NCBI RefSeq assembly: GCF_029168335.1
Contig: NZ_JARGYC010000034.1
Span: forward strand, 1 to 49,136
From: Psychromarinibacter sediminicola
GTDB lineage: Bacteria > Pseudomonadota > Alphaproteobacteria > Rhodobacterales > Rhodobacteraceae
DNA length: 49,136 bases
Reading direction: 5' to 3'
This document shows positions 16,071-24,248 of this stretch, piece after piece. The position numbers and the translations under genes are program-made. The number at the start of each line of letters is the position of its first letter. The stretch's first letter is position 1. The notes beneath the pieces were generated by a model. The model was not told where the DNA came from. It ran no database searches and saw nothing but the letters and a program-made list of their open reading frames with translations.

Positions 16071-16177
16071 GCAACGGGCGGGACGTGGTCGGGACGGACG
16101 GATCGGCTGCCGAACTTGCACGAAACCGGGAGTCGCCGCCGGACTCTTGCGGATTTGCACCTGGATCATGGTACGGA

Positions 16178-16594
16178 TCATGCATCCACTCCCAGCGCGT
16201 CGGCGATCAGCCGGTAGTCCGACCCGGAGATTTCGAACTTTCCCTGCCGGAACGCCATGCCCCAGTGACGCGGGTTCTTGACGAAACTCAGGTGGTCGAG
16301 CAGCGGCCGCACCGGCGCCGCGGTCACCTCGTCGAAGGCCGCGTCGCGGCACCAGCCGGTCATCCCCGTGGCGAAGTCCCGCTCGCGCGGGGCGTCGCCG
16401 GTGACCCGGGCATGGGCCACGAAGGCCTGCACCGGGTCGCCGTCGAAGTCGGTTTTCGGCGCGTAGAACACCACGCGGTCGCCGGGCGCGAGCGACTTCA
16501 CCGGTGCCGCGCGGCCGTGGCTGAAGGCGACGATGCCCGCCGCGCGGGCCATCGCCGCCTGTCTGCGGTGCACGACGCCGACGAAATACCGCAT
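16178..16594 (-). CDS. EVE-domain protein
   Basis: The 138-residue protein begins YFVGVVHRRQAAMARAAGIVAFSHGRAAPV, then LAPGDRVVFYAPKTDFDGDPVQAFVAHARV: the PUA-like EVE fold, with the pattern of binding pockets for modified bases. The C-terminus contains VRPLLDHLSFVKNPRHWGMAFRQGKFEIS, typical of the family in which related YTH domains bind methylated RNA. EVE proteins are proposed to read modified DNA or RNA in restriction or RNA-processing contexts; here the neighbours are ribosome biogenesis genes, which makes an RNA role plausible but unproven. It lies 15 bases after rpsP. Confidence 0.82.
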   Translation of the reverse strand: MRYFVGVVHRRQAAMARAAGIVAFSHGRAAPVKSLAPGDRVVFYAPKTDFDGDPVQAFVAHARVTGDAPRERDFATGMTGWCRDAAFDEVTAAPVRPLLDHLSFVKNPRHWGMAFRQGKFEISGSDYRLIADALGVDA

Positions 16595-16609
16595 GGCGGA
16601 CGGCGCGGA

Positions 16610-16981
16610 TTACTCCGCGCTTTCCTCGGCCGGGGCGGCGGCTTCGGCGGCCTTGGCGGCGCGGGCGTCGGCGCGTTCCTGGGCCTTCTTGCCGGGCTTG
16701 GCCTTCTGCGGGTTGTTGCGCGTGGCCTTCTCGCGCACGCCGGCGGCTTCCAGCATCCGGGCGATCCGGTCGGTCGGCTGGGCGCCGTGGTCGAGCCAGT
16801 ACTGCACCCGCTCCACGTCCATCTTGACGCGATGCTCGCTGTCCTTCGGCAGGAGCGGGTGGTAGGTGCCCAGCTTCTCGATGAAGCGGCCGTCGCGGGG
16901 CATCCGCGAGTCGGCGGCGACGATGGAGTAGTGCGGACGCTTGTTCGAGCCGCCGCGGGCCAGTCGGATCTTCATTGCCAT
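16610..16981 (-). CDS. rpsP: 30S ribosomal protein S16
   Basis: S16 binds 16S rRNA early in assembly. The 123-residue product starts [39 protein letters not shown], the conserved core, followed by [21 protein letters not shown]. Residues after about 85 form an Ala/Glu/Lys-rich tail typical of alphaproteobacterial S16. It follows the chorismate mutase gene by 43 bases and leads the EVE gene. Confidence 0.96.
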   Translation of the reverse strand: MAMKIRLARGGSNKRPHYSIVAADSRMPRDGRFIEKLGTYHPLLPKDSEHRVKMDVERVQYWLDHGAQPTDRIARMLEAAGVREKATRNNPQKAKPGKKAQERADARAAKAAEAAAPAEESAE

Positions 16982-17024
16982 GTCGTGGTCTCCTTTGAAT
17001 GGCGTGGGTCGGGGCGCGCGGCCC

Positions 17025-17324
17025 CTACGATTGGTGTTTCCGGTGATGACGGATGACTTCCTCGATGATGAAGGCGAGGAATTTCTTGGCGAAGGCCGGG
17101 TCGAGCCCGGCCTCGCGCGACAGGGCCTCCAGCCGCGCGATCTGCTTGTCCTCGCGCGCCGGGTCCGAGGGCGGCAGGTCGTGCTCGGCCTTCAGCAGGC
17201 CGACCTCCTGGGTGTGCCGGAACCGCTCGGCCAGGGTATAGACGAGGATCGCGTCCAGCCGGTCGATGCTGGCGCGATGATCGGCCAGCAGATCGGCGGC
17301 GCGGGAAGAAGTGTCGGTGGTCAC
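17025..17324 (-). CDS. Chorismate mutase, AroQ type
   Basis: The 99-residue all-helical protein carries the AroQ pattern: [39 protein letters not shown], with the Arg and Lys that hold chorismate, then [35 protein letters not shown]. The reaction is chorismate to prephenate for Phe and Tyr. The GTG start at 17324 overlaps the stop of the upstream acetyltransferase by four bases (GTGA), so it is coupled. As far as I recall, its place in front of rpsP is common in Rhodobacterales. A shikimate pathway context is missing here. Confidence 0.88.
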   Translation of the reverse strand: MTTDTSSRAADLLADHRASIDRLDAILVYTLAERFRHTQEVGLLKAEHDLPPSDPAREDKQIARLEALSREAGLDPAFAKKFLAFIIEEVIRHHRKHQS

Positions 17325-17899
17325 GGGGCGGAGCCTTTCGTCAGGTCGTAGCGGTAGATCCGGGTGGCGCCGTCGCCGGTGGCCTCGACGACCGCGTCGC
17401 GCGTGGCGCCCAGCCGCTCGGCCAGCCGGGCGGAGCGGTCGTTGTCGAGCGCGACGCAGCTGACCAGCGTGGTCATCTTCAGCGCGTCGCGGGCATGGGC
17501 GATGACGGCGCGGGCGGCCTCCTGCGCCAGCCCGCGGCCCTCGGCCGCCTCGGTGAACATGTAGCCCAGCTCGGGCTCCTCGTCGCCGGGCTCGAAGCCG
17601 ATCAGGACGAAGCCGACGGGCGTGCCGCCCTCCGTCACCGTCCAGGCGCCGTGGCCGCGCAGCAGCCAGGTTCCGGTGAGCTGGATGAAGTCGGCCCAGG
17701 CCTCGCCCCGGCTCATCGGGCCGCCGATCCCGGCGCCGCGCGGGGAGCAGGCGATCTCGGCATGCAGTGCGAAATCCTCCAGCCGCGGGGCGCGCAGGGT
17801 CAGCCGGTCGGTGGTCAGCACCGGGATCCGGGCCTGCAGCGCGGCGGCCAGCGCCGAGGCGGGGCCGGGGCGCGGGATCTCGTGGGCGAGTGCGGTCAT
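17321..17899 (-). CDS. GNAT acetyltransferase, third of three tandem copies
   Basis: 192 residues. LTTDRLTLRAPRLEDFALH is the usual start of RimJ/RimL-type GNATs, FVLIGFEPGDEEPELGYMFTEAAEGRGLAQEAARAVIAHA holds the acetyl-CoA-binding R-G-x-A-Q-E loop, and VSCVALDNDRSARLAERLGA is the last motif. It transfers acetyl from acetyl-CoA, probably to a protein N-terminus or small amine. The ATG overlaps the stop of the preceding paralogue (ATGA) and its stop overlaps the mutase start. A leader of about 25 residues precedes the core. Confidence 0.87.
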   Translation of the reverse strand: MTALAHEIPRPGPASALAAALQARIPVLTTDRLTLRAPRLEDFALHAEIACSPRGAGIGGPMSRGEAWADFIQLTGTWLLRGHGAWTVTEGGTPVGFVLIGFEPGDEEPELGYMFTEAAEGRGLAQEAARAVIAHARDALKMTTLVSCVALDNDRSARLAERLGATRDAVVEATGDGATRIYRYDLTKGSAP

Positions 17900-18414
17900 G
17901 GCCGCGCCTCCGGGGCGGGGTGGCGCCAGGCGACATGCGGGCCGATCGAGGCGGGCCAGGGCGCGTCGGGGTCGGCGACGGCCCCCATCCGGCGGGCCAG
18001 CGCCTGCGAGCGGGCGTTCGACGGCAGGATGTAGCTGACCGCGCCGGTCCAGCCGAGCGCGGCGAAGGCATGGGCCCGGCTCGCCATCGCGGCCTCGTAG
18101 GCGACGCCCTTGCCCTGCAGGTCGGGCGCGAAGATGTGCCAGGCGATCTCGGGCTCGGGGTAGTCGCCGGGGAAATGCGGGCCGACCAGGCCGAGCGGGC
18201 GGTCCGCGCCGGTGAAGCTGACGATGTAGCGGCCGTAGCCGCGCGTCTGCCAATGGGCCAGGACGACATCGCGGAAGCGGTGTTGCGCCTCGTCCCGGGT
18301 CAGCCGGCGGGCATGTTCGGCGCGGTAGTCCGAGGTGTAATAGGCGACGACCGGCGCCTCGTCCGCCGGGACGGGCGCGCGCAGGGTCAGCCGGTCGGTG
18401 GTCAGCGCCGTCAT
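17896..18414 (-). CDS. GNAT acetyltransferase, second of three tandem copies
   Basis: 172 residues, starting MTALTTDRLTLRAP. The acetyl-CoA loop region is FAPDLQGKGVAYEAAMASRAHAFA and the final motif is ILPSNARSQALARRMGAV. It resembles both neighbours in start and end motifs, so the three arose by duplication. Substrate unknown. Its start overlaps the previous gene's stop and its stop overlaps the next start, each by four bases. Confidence 0.87.
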   Translation of the reverse strand: MTALTTDRLTLRAPVPADEAPVVAYYTSDYRAEHARRLTRDEAQHRFRDVVLAHWQTRGYGRYIVSFTGADRPLGLVGPHFPGDYPEPEIAWHIFAPDLQGKGVAYEAAMASRAHAFAALGWTGAVSYILPSNARSQALARRMGAVADPDAPWPASIGPHVAWRHPAPEARP

Positions 18415-18983
18415 GCGTAGGCCTCCATCCCGCCTGCGGCGTCGCTGTCGGTCTCGGGGGCGCGGTGGCGGAAGACCAGCGTGTCGCCGTCGCCCGGCGG
18501 CAGCGCCGCGTCCGGGTCGGGAATGGCGCCCAGCCGTTCGGCGAGCGCCCGGGAGCGGGCGTTGTCCGGGGCGATGTAGCTGACCGCCGTGTCCCAGCCG
18601 AGCGGCCCGAAGGCGTGGGCCAGCACGGCGCGCGCCGCCTCGGCCATGTAGCCGTGGCCCTCGTGGGCGGCGTCCCAGACGCTCCAGGCGATCTCGCGTT
18701 CGGGCCAGTCGCCGGGGAACCACGGCCCGCAGCTGCCGATCGGCGCGCCGGTGTCGCGGCGGGTCACGACGAAGATGCCGCAGCCGCGCAGCGCCCAGTG
18801 GCCGGTGATCGACGCGAAGGCGCGCCAGGCGCGGCCCGGCGTCGTCTCGGGGCCGCCGCCGACGAAGCGGCCGCGGTCGCTGCACAGGAACGCCTCCCAG
18901 GCCGGGCAGTCCCGCGGCTCGGGCGCGCGCAGGATCAGGCGCTCGGTGTGGAGCGTCGGGATATGAACGGCCGTTCCGCTCAC
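18411..18983 (-). CDS. GNAT acetyltransferase, first of three tandem copies
   Basis: 190 residues. LHTERLILRAPEPRDCPAWEAFL, the central GSCGPWFPGDWPEREIAWSVWDAAHEGHGYMAEAARAVLAHAF and YIAPDNARSRALAERLGAI show the RimJ/RimL-type GNAT fold. The WFPGDWPEREIAW segment is shared with the second copy (HFPGDYPEPEIAW). The gene leads the overlapping set of three acetyltransferases and chorismate mutase; ffh ends 127 bases upstream. The polar C-terminal 15 residues are unlike the other copies. Confidence 0.87.
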   Translation of the reverse strand: MSGTAVHIPTLHTERLILRAPEPRDCPAWEAFLCSDRGRFVGGGPETTPGRAWRAFASITGHWALRGCGIFVVTRRDTGAPIGSCGPWFPGDWPEREIAWSVWDAAHEGHGYMAEAARAVLAHAFGPLGWDTAVSYIAPDNARSRALAERLGAIPDPDAALPPGDGDTLVFRHRAPETDSDAAGGMEAYA

Positions 18984-19085
18984 GGCGCCGCTGCGAAAAG
19001 GACGCGCTGCCGCGCGGCGCTGTTGCCGCCAGTGGCGAGGCGACGCGCCGCAGCGGGCGTCGTGCCTGTGGCGCCGGCGGGCCGT

Positions 19086-19106
19086 GCGTATTTGGAACGA
19101 GAAGAA
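19086..19106. repeat. GCGTATTT-type 3'-end element, copy B
   Basis: The sequence agrees exactly with copy A at 8228-8248 over 21 bases. It lies four bases after the end of ffh, a minus-strand gene, so in transcript sense it is read as its complement, beginning TTCTTCTCGTTCC. Confidence 0.65.
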
Positions 19107-19110
19107 ACGG

Positions 19111-20610
19111 TCATTTCTTCTTTCCGAAACCCGAGAGGCCGGGGGGCAGTTGCTGGCCGCCGAAGCCGCCGCCGCCCATCCCGGGCATGCCGCCGCCGGG
19201 CATGCCGCCGCCCATCTGCTTGGCGGCGGCCTGCATCTCGGCCTCGGAGGGCATGCCGCCCTTGCCGAACATGCCCTTCATGGCCTGTTTCATCATGCCG
19301 CCCTTCATCTTGCCCATCTTCTTCATCATGTCCGACATCTGCCGCTGCATCTTCAGCAAGCGGTTGAGTTCGGACACTTCGAGACCGGCGCCCTTCGCGA
19401 TGCGCTTCTTGCGGCTCGCCTGCAGGATCTGCGGGTTGGCGCGTTCGCGCTTGGTCATCGACTGAATCAGGGCGATCTGGCGGCGGATGACGGTGTCGTC
19501 CATGCCGGACTCGTCCATCTGCTTGGCCATCTTCTTCATGCCCGGCATCATCCCCATGATGCCTTCCATGCCGCCCATCTTCATCATCTGTTCCAGCTGC
19601 ATTTTCAGGTCGTTCATGTTGAACTGACCCTTCTGGAACCGCTTCATCATGCGCTCGGCCTGTTCGGCCTCGATTGTCTCCTGCGCCTTTTCGACGAGGG
19701 AAACGATGTCGCCCATGCCGAGGATGCGGCCGGCGATCCGCTCGGGGTGGAATTCCTCGAGCGCGTCCATCTTCTCGCCCAGGCCGACGAACTTGATCGG
19801 CTTGCCGGTGACCGCGCGCATCGACAGCGCCGCGCCGCCGCGGCCGTCGCCGTCCATCCGGGTGAGGACGACGCCCGACACGCCGATATCGCGGTCGAAG
19901 GCCTCGGCCACGTTGACCGCGTCCTGGCCGGTCAGGCCGTCGACCACCAGCAGCGTCTCGCGCGGGGTGGCGATGTCGCGGACCTCGGCGGCCTGGCGGA
20001 TCAGTTCCTCGTCGATATGCAGCCGGCCGGCGGTGTCCAGCATGTAGACGTCGTAGCCGCCGAGCGTGGCCTGCTGCTTGGCGCGCTTGGCGATCTGCTG
20101 GGCGGTCTGGCCGGGCTGGATCGGCAGGGTGTCGACGCCGATCTGCTGGCCGAGGATCTGGAGCTGCTCCATCGCCGCGGGGCGGTTGGTGTCGAGCGAG
20201 GCCATCAGGACCTTCTTGTGGTCCTTCTCCTGCAGGCGCTTGGCGATCTTGGCGGTGGTCGTGGTCTTGCCCGAGCCCTGCAGGCCGACCATCAGGATCG
20301 GCGCGGGCGGGTTGTCGACCTTCAGCTCGCCGGGCGCGGGGTTGTCGCCGGCCAGGACGTGGACCAGCTCGTCATGCACGATCTTGACGACCTGCTGGCC
20401 CGGGGTGACCGACTTGGTCACCGCCTGGCCGGTGGCCTTGTCCTGCACCGCCTTGACGAAGTCGCGCGCCACGGGCAGCGACACGTCGGCCTCCAGGAGC
20501 GCGACGCGCACCTCGCGCAGCGCGGTCTTCACGTCGTCTTCGCTGAGCGCGCCCTGCTTGGTGAGGCGGTCGAAGACGCCGGAGAGGCGCTCTGACAGGT
20601 TCTCGAACAT
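19111..20610 (-). CDS. ffh: Signal recognition particle protein Ffh (SRP54)
   Basis: 499 residues. Ffh binds 4.5S RNA and signal sequences of nascent chains and docks with FtsY at the membrane. The N domain (1-90) is followed by the G domain with GLQGSGKTTT at 109-118, DTNRPAA, DTAGRLHID and the TRMDGDGRGG loop, and by the methionine-rich M domain (from about 320) with MPGMKKMAKQMDESGMDD and the RNA-binding RQIALIQSMTKRERANP. A long Gly/Met-rich tail ending FGKKK is typical of alphaproteobacteria. The ATG at 20610 begins MFENLSERLSG; longer frames lack homology. It heads the translation cluster. Confidence 0.97.
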   Translation of the reverse strand: MFENLSERLSGVFDRLTKQGALSEDDVKTALREVRVALLEADVSLPVARDFVKAVQDKATGQAVTKSVTPGQQVVKIVHDELVHVLAGDNPAPGELKVDNPPAPILMVGLQGSGKTTTTAKIAKRLQEKDHKKVLMASLDTNRPAAMEQLQILGQQIGVDTLPIQPGQTAQQIAKRAKQQATLGGYDVYMLDTAGRLHIDEELIRQAAEVRDIATPRETLLVVDGLTGQDAVNVAEAFDRDIGVSGVVLTRMDGDGRGGAALSMRAVTGKPIKFVGLGEKMDALEEFHPERIAGRILGMGDIVSLVEKAQETIEAEQAERMMKRFQKGQFNMNDLKMQLEQMMKMGGMEGIMGMMPGMKKMAKQMDESGMDDTVIRRQIALIQSMTKRERANPQILQASRKKRIAKGAGLEVSELNRLLKMQRQMSDMMKKMGKMKGGMMKQAMKGMFGKGGMPSEAEMQAAAKQMGGGMPGGGMPGMGGGGFGGQQLPPGLSGFGKKK

Positions 20611-20824
20611 GGGGCCGTGGCCTTTCGTCTGGTTCCGTTGCCCCCGAGGTAGGGAGCGCACCGGAATACGCCAAGCGCCCCTGCGGGCGAAACTCGCTGG
20701 CAGGGGGCGATCCCCGCGGCGGGCGGGGACCGGAAGCGCTGGCACTTCCGGATAGTCGGACGGGTCGATAGAGGAGCGGCGGGCGGCTGTCAAGGCGGCC
20801 CGCGGGGCGCCGGCGCGCGGGGGC

Positions 20825-21310
20825 TCAGACCTCGACCGTGTCGGGCTCCGGCACGTCGAGCCAGCGATTGATCGCCTTCGCCGCGTCGTGGCCGGCGCCG
20901 CCGCTGTTCCAGCCGCCGAGCGCCGGGACCGTCCGCTCGCCGAGGCGCAGCGACAGCCGGTAGGTGGTGGAGTTGTCCCAGCGGCGGCGTTCGACCACCG
21001 CGCGGTCGAGCGTGTCCAGCGGGTGTTCGTCCTGCTTGACGCCGAACAGGGTGCGGTGGCGCCGGATCACGAGGCCGGCGGGGCGGTCCAGGATCAGCCG
21101 GCTGCGGCGGACGAAGCCATAGAGGAACGGCGCCAGGAAGGCGGTGCCGAGGCCGATATAGATCAGCCCGATCGTCGGCTCGCCCAGCGACAGGATGGTG
21201 TCGAGCCCCGCCCAGAGCACGCCGAGCCAGAGAAGCGCCAGAAAGGCCGACAGGATCCAGGGGCGGCGGTCCAGCACGAAGCGGGTGTCGGTATTCTCCG
21301 CGATCTTCAT
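20825..21310 (-). CDS. Membrane protein with C-terminal beta domain, unknown
   Basis: 161 residues. Two hydrophobic segments (about 18-37 and 44-66) form a hairpin with a short loop, after which LILDRPAGLVIRRHRTLFGVKQDEHPLDTLDRAVVERRRWDNSTTYRLSLRLG shows the strand pattern of a PH-like domain (compare bacterial PH/DUF304 proteins). The C-terminus ends with a helix and acidic tail. The family is not recognised beyond this. It is transcribed divergently from the LysR regulator gene. Confidence 0.7.
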   Translation of the reverse strand: MKIAENTDTRFVLDRRPWILSAFLALLWLGVLWAGLDTILSLGEPTIGLIYIGLGTAFLAPFLYGFVRRSRLILDRPAGLVIRRHRTLFGVKQDEHPLDTLDRAVVERRRWDNSTTYRLSLRLGERTVPALGGWNSGGAGHDAAKAINRWLDVPEPDTVEV

Positions 21311-21454
21311 TCTTCGCTGTCTGGCAGGCCGGCGGCGGTGCTGTCAAACCGCCGCGGCGCGTCCGCGCCGGGCGGCGGCCGGGAGGGTGCCATTGCGCAT
21401 TCGAACAGATATGCGGTAAACCGGGGTCGTCATGTCAATGGATGCACAGATGAA

Positions 21455-22342
21455 ATGGCGGTAGGAAACTGGGACGAGATCCGCACCGCCTATCAGGTGG
21501 CGCGGATGGGCACGGTCAGCGGCGCGGCCGAGGCGCTGGGGGTTCACCATTCGACGGTGATCCGCCATGTCGACGCGCTGGAAGACCGGCTGGGCGTCAA
21601 GCTGTTCCAGCGCCACGCGCGCGGCTACACGCCGACCGAGGCGGGGCGCGACCTGTTGCAGGTGGCGCAGGCGACCGACGACCAGTTCAGCCAGTTCGCC
21701 AGCCGCGTGCGCGGCCGGGGCGAGGCGGTGACGGGCGAATTGATCCTGACGACGCTGGCGGGGCTGGTGCCGATGCTGATGCCGGCGGTGGCGGCGTTCC
21801 AGGCGATGCATCCCGGGCTGATCGTGCGGCTTCTGACCGGCGAGCGGCTGTTCCGGCTGGAATACGGCGAGGCGCATGTGGCGATCCGCGCGGGCAGCCC
21901 TCCGGAAGAGCCCGACAACGTGGTGCAGCCGTTCCACCGCGAGGTGGGCGCGTTCTTCGCCGCGCGGAGCTATGCCGAGGCGCACGGCCTGCCGGCGGAC
22001 GAGAGCGAGATCGCCGGCCACGCCTTCGTCTCCTATGACAGTGAGACGCCGCGCGCGCCGTTCGACCGCTGGCTGCGCGCGCATGTGCCGCCCGAGCAGA
22101 TCGTGTTCCGCTCCACCGAGCAGTCGATCAACATGGCGGCGGTGCGGGCCGGGGCCGGGATCGGCTATATGCCGCTGTGTTCGGGCCGGGGCGACCCGGA
22201 CCTGGTGGAGGTCTGGGGCCCGCGCGAGGACTGGACGGCGCCATTGTGGCTGGTGACGCATGTCGACCTGCACCGGACGATGAAGGTGCAGGCGTTTACG
22301 GCGTTTCTGAAGGAGAAGGTCAAGGAGTGGCCCGTCTGCTAG
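21455..22342 (+). CDS. LysR-family transcriptional regulator
   Basis: 295 residues. The N-terminal helix-turn-helix covers residues 4-62: WDEIRTAYQVARMGTVSGAAEALGVHHSTVIRHVDALEDRLGVKLFQRHARGYTPTEAG. The effector domain follows, with EPDNVVQPFHREVGAFFAARSYAEAHGLP. The only in-frame start before the HTH is ATG 21455. As with most LysR proteins it may control the divergent neighbour 20825-21310 or an unlinked target; a small-molecule co-inducer is expected. The divergent gap (21311-21454) shows no perfect T-N11-A box that I could confirm. Confidence 0.9.
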   Translation: MAVGNWDEIRTAYQVARMGTVSGAAEALGVHHSTVIRHVDALEDRLGVKLFQRHARGYTPTEAGRDLLQVAQATDDQFSQFASRVRGRGEAVTGELILTTLAGLVPMLMPAVAAFQAMHPGLIVRLLTGERLFRLEYGEAHVAIRAGSPPEEPDNVVQPFHREVGAFFAARSYAEAHGLPADESEIAGHAFVSYDSETPRAPFDRWLRAHVPPEQIVFRSTEQSINMAAVRAGAGIGYMPLCSGRGDPDLVEVWGPREDWTAPLWLVTHVDLHRTMKVQAFTAFLKEKVKEWPVC

Positions 22343-22379
22343 CGCCGGTTGACGGAGCGCCTGCGGCGCAAGCCTTCTG

Positions 22380-22441
22380 GCACTTCGTGCGCGTTGGGGG
22401 CTCTGCCCCCAAACCCCCGTGCGTATTTTGAACGAGAAGAA
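22380..22441. repeat. GCGTATTT-type 3'-end element, copy C
   Basis: After CACTTCGTGCGCG comes the hairpin GGGGGC/GCCCCC, then AAACCCCC and GCGTATTTTGAACGAGAAGA plus A at 22421-22441. The same order of parts is seen in copy D at 31200-31263. It fills the gap between the convergent LysR and ArsR genes and probably ends their transcripts. Confidence 0.7.
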
Positions 22442-22456
22442 GATCAGGGGGGAAGT

Positions 22457-22789
22457 TCAGGGGTCGGCGGGCCGGAGCTCCTGTTCGAGGAAGCGTTCGA
22501 AGGCGTCGAGGTTGATGGCGTCGAACTGGCCGAAGCTCTGCATCCAGACCGAGGCGTCCTTCAGCGCGTCGGGTTCCAGCTTGCACCACTTGAGGCGCCC
22601 GCGCTTTTCCTGGCTGATCAGCCCGGCGCGGGTGAGGATCGCGAGATGCTTGGAGATCGCCGCCAGCGACATGTCGAACGGCTCTGCCACGTCCGTCACG
22701 GCCATGTCGTCCTCCAGCAGCATCTGGAGGATCGCGCGGCGCGTGGGATCGGCCAGCGCCGCGAAGACGGTGTCGAGGTCGGGCTGCAT
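22457..22789 (-). CDS. ArsR-family transcriptional repressor
   Basis: 110 residues with a winged helix: TVFAALADPTRRAILQMLLEDDMAVTDVAEPFDMSLAAISKHLAILTRAGLISQEKRGRLKWCKLEPDAL. The recognition helix is SLAAISKHLAIL. There is no metal-binding CxC in the alpha3 helix and the single Cys is in KWCKLEP, so this is likely a non-arsenic ArsR of the subgroup often paired with SRPBCC/AHSA1 proteins; no such partner lies within the window. A perfect TCAACCG/CGGTTGA palindrome lies 32 bases upstream of the start, a probable operator for self-repression. Confidence 0.9.
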   Translation of the reverse strand: MQPDLDTVFAALADPTRRAILQMLLEDDMAVTDVAEPFDMSLAAISKHLAILTRAGLISQEKRGRLKWCKLEPDALKDASVWMQSFGQFDAINLDAFERFLEQELRPADP

Positions 22790-22820
22790 GGATGTCGATT
22801 GGCAGGCGGCGCGGCCATGG

Positions 22821-22836
22821 TCAACCGTTCGGTTGA
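22821..22836 (-). promoter_or_regulatory. Palindromic operator of the ArsR gene
   Basis: TCAACCGTTCGGTTGA is a perfect inverted repeat, 32 bases upstream of the ArsR start. Size, symmetry and position fit an ArsR-type operator. Assignment is by inference. Confidence 0.65.
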
Positions 22837-22892
22837 ATTTGGGGTTTCGGCGCCGGGGGCTGTCGGAGCGTGTGCGACATCTTCGGCGGGTC

Positions 22893-22913
22893 TTGATAAT
22901 ACAGTATAATCAA
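22893..22913. promoter_or_regulatory. 21-bp palindrome with TATAAT, ArsR-atpI gap
   Basis: TTGATAATAC-A-GTATAATCAA has 9 of 10 symmetric pairs and contains TATAAT (22905-22910) in the plus sense and TATTAT/TATACT in the minus sense. It could be a promoter for either flanking gene or a second operator. Confidence 0.5.
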
Positions 22914-22948
22914 AGCCTTGACTATGCCGCGCCGCCGCGTTTCGCAGC

Positions 22949-22977
22949 TTGACTCCGTGACGGGGCCTGACTAGCTT
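22949..22977 (+). promoter_or_regulatory. Likely promoter of the F0 operon
   Basis: TTGACT (22949-22954) and TAGCTT (22972-22977) are separated by 17 bases, and the predicted start would lie about 23 bases before the atpI ATG, enough to hold the GGGGG ribosome binding site near 22990. Confidence 0.5.
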
Positions 22978-23006
22978 CCGCCGCGAATGACGGGGGGCCG
23001 GTTTCC

Positions 23007-23408
23007 ATGACCGTTCCGGATGAGGATCCGACCAGCGGGGCGCAGCTGAAGCGCCTGGGCGAGCGGATCGACGCGCTGAAGAAGGACAAGGCGCCGAAAC
23101 CCCGGCAGGACACGACACAAGCCGCCGGCGGCGCAGAGCTGGCCTGGCGGATGGTGATCGAACTGGTGGCCGGGATCGTGATCGGTTTCGGCATCGGCTA
23201 CGGGCTCGACTATCTGTTCGGGACGCTGCCGATCCTGCTGGTTCTGTTCACCCTGTTCGGCTTCGCGGCCGGGGTGCAGACGATGATGCGCACCGCCCGC
23301 GCGGCGCAGGACAAGGCCGCCCGCGAAGGGCCGGCCGGCGAGGACGGCGGGCGCGCGCCCGGCAGAAACGACAGCGAACGCGGCGCGTTCGACGAGGACG
23401 AGGATTAG
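23007..23408 (+). CDS. atpI: ATP synthase protein I (AtpI)
   Basis: 133 residues. A charged N-terminus ([19 protein letters not shown]) is followed by two membrane segments, about 44-66 and 72-92, with the Gly-rich [22 protein letters not shown]; the C-terminal 35 residues are Asp/Glu/Arg/Gly-rich. AtpI helps assemble the c-ring and may transport Mg2+. It leads the F0 genes and ends four bases before the atpB GTG, which supports the assignment. Confidence 0.88.
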   Translation: MTVPDEDPTSGAQLKRLGERIDALKKDKAPKPRQDTTQAAGGAELAWRMVIELVAGIVIGFGIGYGLDYLFGTLPILLVLFTLFGFAAGVQTMMRTARAAQDKAAREGPAGEDGGRAPGRNDSERGAFDEDED

Positions 23409-23412
23409 GAAC

Positions 23413-24189
23413 GTGGCGACGGAAGAACAAAGCGAAGGCCTGGTATTCCACCCGATGGACCAGTTCATCGTGAAGCCGCTGTTCGGCGAGGCCGGCGATC
23501 CGGTGCACTGGTACACCGTGACCAACGTCACGCTGTGGCTGTTCCTGACGGTGGTGGCGATCTCGCTTCTCCTGGTGATGGGCACCCGGGGCCGCGCGGT
23601 GATCCCGTCGAAGATCCAGTCGGTGGCGGAGCTGTCCTACGGCTTCATCTACAAGATGGTCGAGGACGTGGCCGGCAAGGACGCGGTGCGCTTCTTCCCC
23701 TACATCTTCACCGTCTTCATGTTCATCGTGATGTCGAACTTCCTGGGGCTCTTGCCGCTGGCCTTCACCACGACCTCGCACCTGGCGGTGACCGTGCTCC
23801 TGGCACTGGCGGTGTTCTTCACCGTGACCATCGTCGGCTTCGTGCTGCACGGGGCGAAGTTCCTGGGCCTCTTCTGGGTGTCGGCCGCGCCGCTGCCGCT
23901 GCGGCCGATCCTGGCGATCATCGAGGTGATTTCCTACTTCGTGCGCCCGGTCAGCCACTCCATTCGTCTCATGGGCAACATGATGGCCGGCCACGCCGTC
24001 ATCAAGGTGTTCGCCGCCTTCGCGCCGCTGATCCTGCTGTCGGGCATCGGGGTGCTGGTGACACCGCTGTCGATCCTTGCGATCTCGACCATCTACGCGC
24101 TGGAGACGCTGGTGGCCTTCATCCAGGCCTATGTCTTCACGATCCTCACCTGCGTGTACCTCAAGGACGCGCTGCACCCGTCTCACTGA
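23413..24189 (+). CDS. atpB: F0 ATP synthase subunit a
   Basis: 258 residues with five to six membrane helices. Subunit a forms the proton half-channels. The essential Arg is in [14 protein letters not shown] (Arg185) and the last helix ends with [20 protein letters not shown]. The N-terminus [13 protein letters not shown] is typical for alphaproteobacteria. GTG at 23413 is the start: GGAAC lies just before, and it gives the conserved N-terminus. A small hairpin follows its stop. Confidence 0.96.
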   Translation: MATEEQSEGLVFHPMDQFIVKPLFGEAGDPVHWYTVTNVTLWLFLTVVAISLLLVMGTRGRAVIPSKIQSVAELSYGFIYKMVEDVAGKDAVRFFPYIFTVFMFIVMSNFLGLLPLAFTTTSHLAVTVLLALAVFFTVTIVGFVLHGAKFLGLFWVSAAPLPLRPILAIIEVISYFVRPVSHSIRLMGNMMAGHAVIKVFAAFAPLILLSGIGVLVTPLSILAISTIYALETLVAFIQAYVFTILTCVYLKDALHPSH

Positions 24190-24193
24190 ACGC

Positions 24194-24213
24194 GATGGGT
24201 GCCAGCACCCATC
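24194..24213. repeat. REP-like hairpin between atpB and atpE
   Basis: GATGGGTGC/GCACCCATC with a two-base loop, followed by CTACG, as in the longer element at 2878-2917. Its place before atpE, whose product is needed in many copies, suggests protection of the atpE mRNA. Confidence 0.55.
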
Positions 24214-24248
24214 CTACGCCAACTTCCAGACTGTAAGGAGAAACGAAT

